This document shows positions 63,310 through 64,000 of a stretch of 64,000 nt of DNA, piece by piece. The notes below the pieces were generated by a model. It had not been told where the DNA came from and did not search any database. It saw only the letters and a list, made by a program, of their open reading frames with translations. Position 1 is the stretch's first letter. Every line of letters starts with the position of its first letter. Location of the stretch: contig NC_059296.1 in NCBI RefSeq assembly GCF_017591435.1, positions 4,187,001 through 4,251,000 of the forward strand, in the 5' to 3' direction. A program made the translations under genes and the position numbers. The DNA comes from Portunus trituberculatus (lineage: Eukaryota; Arthropoda; Malacostraca; Decapoda; Portunidae).

Positions 63310-63706
63310 AAGAACCAGAAAAACAACAATAATGGCAGCCAATCAACCAGCACATACGGAAGAAAGAAAGAGAGAGGGGGAAAAAAATACAAGGAACAAT
63401 AAAGCACCACCGACAATAATAATGGACTGAGAACAAGAAGGGAACTCTAAATAATCTTACATCTCACCACCACTCGCCAAAATAAAAACAAGGCAAGAGA
63501 GAGAACAGATGAAAAAAAATAGTTATAGACGCGGCAAAACACCTCCCTCTGCAATCTCCGTCTTTGCGAAAAATAATCAGATTAAAACAAAGGCTGCGGC
63601 CACGAAAGTGATGGGAGTGAACCCGCTAATTTAAATCTCCCTCGCCTCGTCTCGGTGCGATATTAAGCTGAGAAACACCCACTAATAGACACATGGGAAA
63701 CGGACG
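63306..63706. other. Unique A-rich noncoding sequence
   Basis: A-rich (AAAAACAACAATAATGG words); no gene seen. Confidence 0.5.
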
Positions 63707-63766
63707 TTGGTGGTGGTGGTGGTGGTGGTGGTGGTGGTGGTGGTGGTGGTGGTGGTGGTGGTGGTG
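63707..63766. repeat. (TGG)n trinucleotide array, 20 units
   Basis: Clean GGT repeats. Frames are poly-His or poly-Thr artefacts. Confidence 0.96.
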
Positions 63767-64000
63767 ATGCGAAAATTCTGTATATCGATAGGAATACATG
63801 GGAAATAATGGAATAAAGAAAGATTGTAAGTTTTGAAGATGCATGTTTCCATATTCATAATGGTGCATAGAAGGAAGTGTGGACGTGACGCAGCGAAGGA
63901 CAACCAAAGCTGGTGACGAACATGACTGACTTGACACCTATTGTAATATTTCCGATAAGGCTGATAACTTATACAGCAAGAAGCCTCTGCTAGACGGACA
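63767..64000. other. Unique sequence at window end
   Basis: No feature recognised. Confidence 0.55.

Overview
The window reads as nuclear DNA from an animal with a repeat-rich genome. A decapod crustacean such as a crab fits best. This rests on three things: very dense, long, almost perfect AC/GT and AG/CT microsatellites (roughly 5 kb by hand count, plus about 1 kb of trinucleotide arrays); tRNA-headed SINEs of a kind I associate from memory with crustaceans; and an arthropod-like TATA/Inr arrangement in front of one candidate exon. Nothing is bacterial or viral in character: there are no operons, Shine-Dalgarno sites, CRISPR arrays, rRNA or viral genes. The species assignment is inference.

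Most of the long open frames are microsatellite translations (Cys-Val, His-Thr, Ser-Leu and Arg-Glu ladders) and are not genes. I found no complete gene. The best coding candidate is at 17429-17563 (+): a good start context, a signal peptide with a plausible cleavage site, a single cysteine, and a GTAAGT donor in phase 0, with a TATA box and Inr-like site correctly spaced upstream. Weaker exon-like segments lie at 38993-39178 (+) and 54269-54373 (+). A TATA / GTGAGT / duplicated-acceptor arrangement lies at 41832-42190.

Mobile DNA is recognisable at several places. A tRNA-Val-like SINE sits between two GT arrays (11458-11744, minus). Two copies of a second, tRNA-Ser-like SINE lie on the minus strand (60119-60341 and 61643-61763). 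Two diverged copies of a ~208-bp TTAA-flanked inverted-repeat element, like a piggyBac-type MITE, lie in opposite orientation (18817-19022 and 62792-63001). A LINE-like 3' end with an (ATT)n tail lies at 57312-57509. Local tandem repeats are a 77-bp x 4 minisatellite (7399-7706), a ~150-bp duplication (41898-42190) and a ~141-bp purine-rich repeat (48597-48830).

Layout: 1-17 kb is microsatellite-punctuated noncoding DNA with the minisatellite and the first SINE. 17.4-19 kb holds the candidate first exon and a MITE. 19-26 kb has the longest GT array (327 bp). 26.8-34.1 kb is a pyrimidine-skewed domain in which nine successive CT arrays all lie on the + strand. 34-46 kb is mixed, with several balanced-composition islands rich in TAAT/ATTA sites that look like candidate regulatory elements. 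46.6-52 kb is dominated by trinucleotide and purine-rich DNA. 52-64 kb has the LINE tail, the SINE pair, an inverted CT/GA pair and the second MITE. Taken together it could be an intergenic desert or the large introns of a developmental gene; the sequence alone does not decide.
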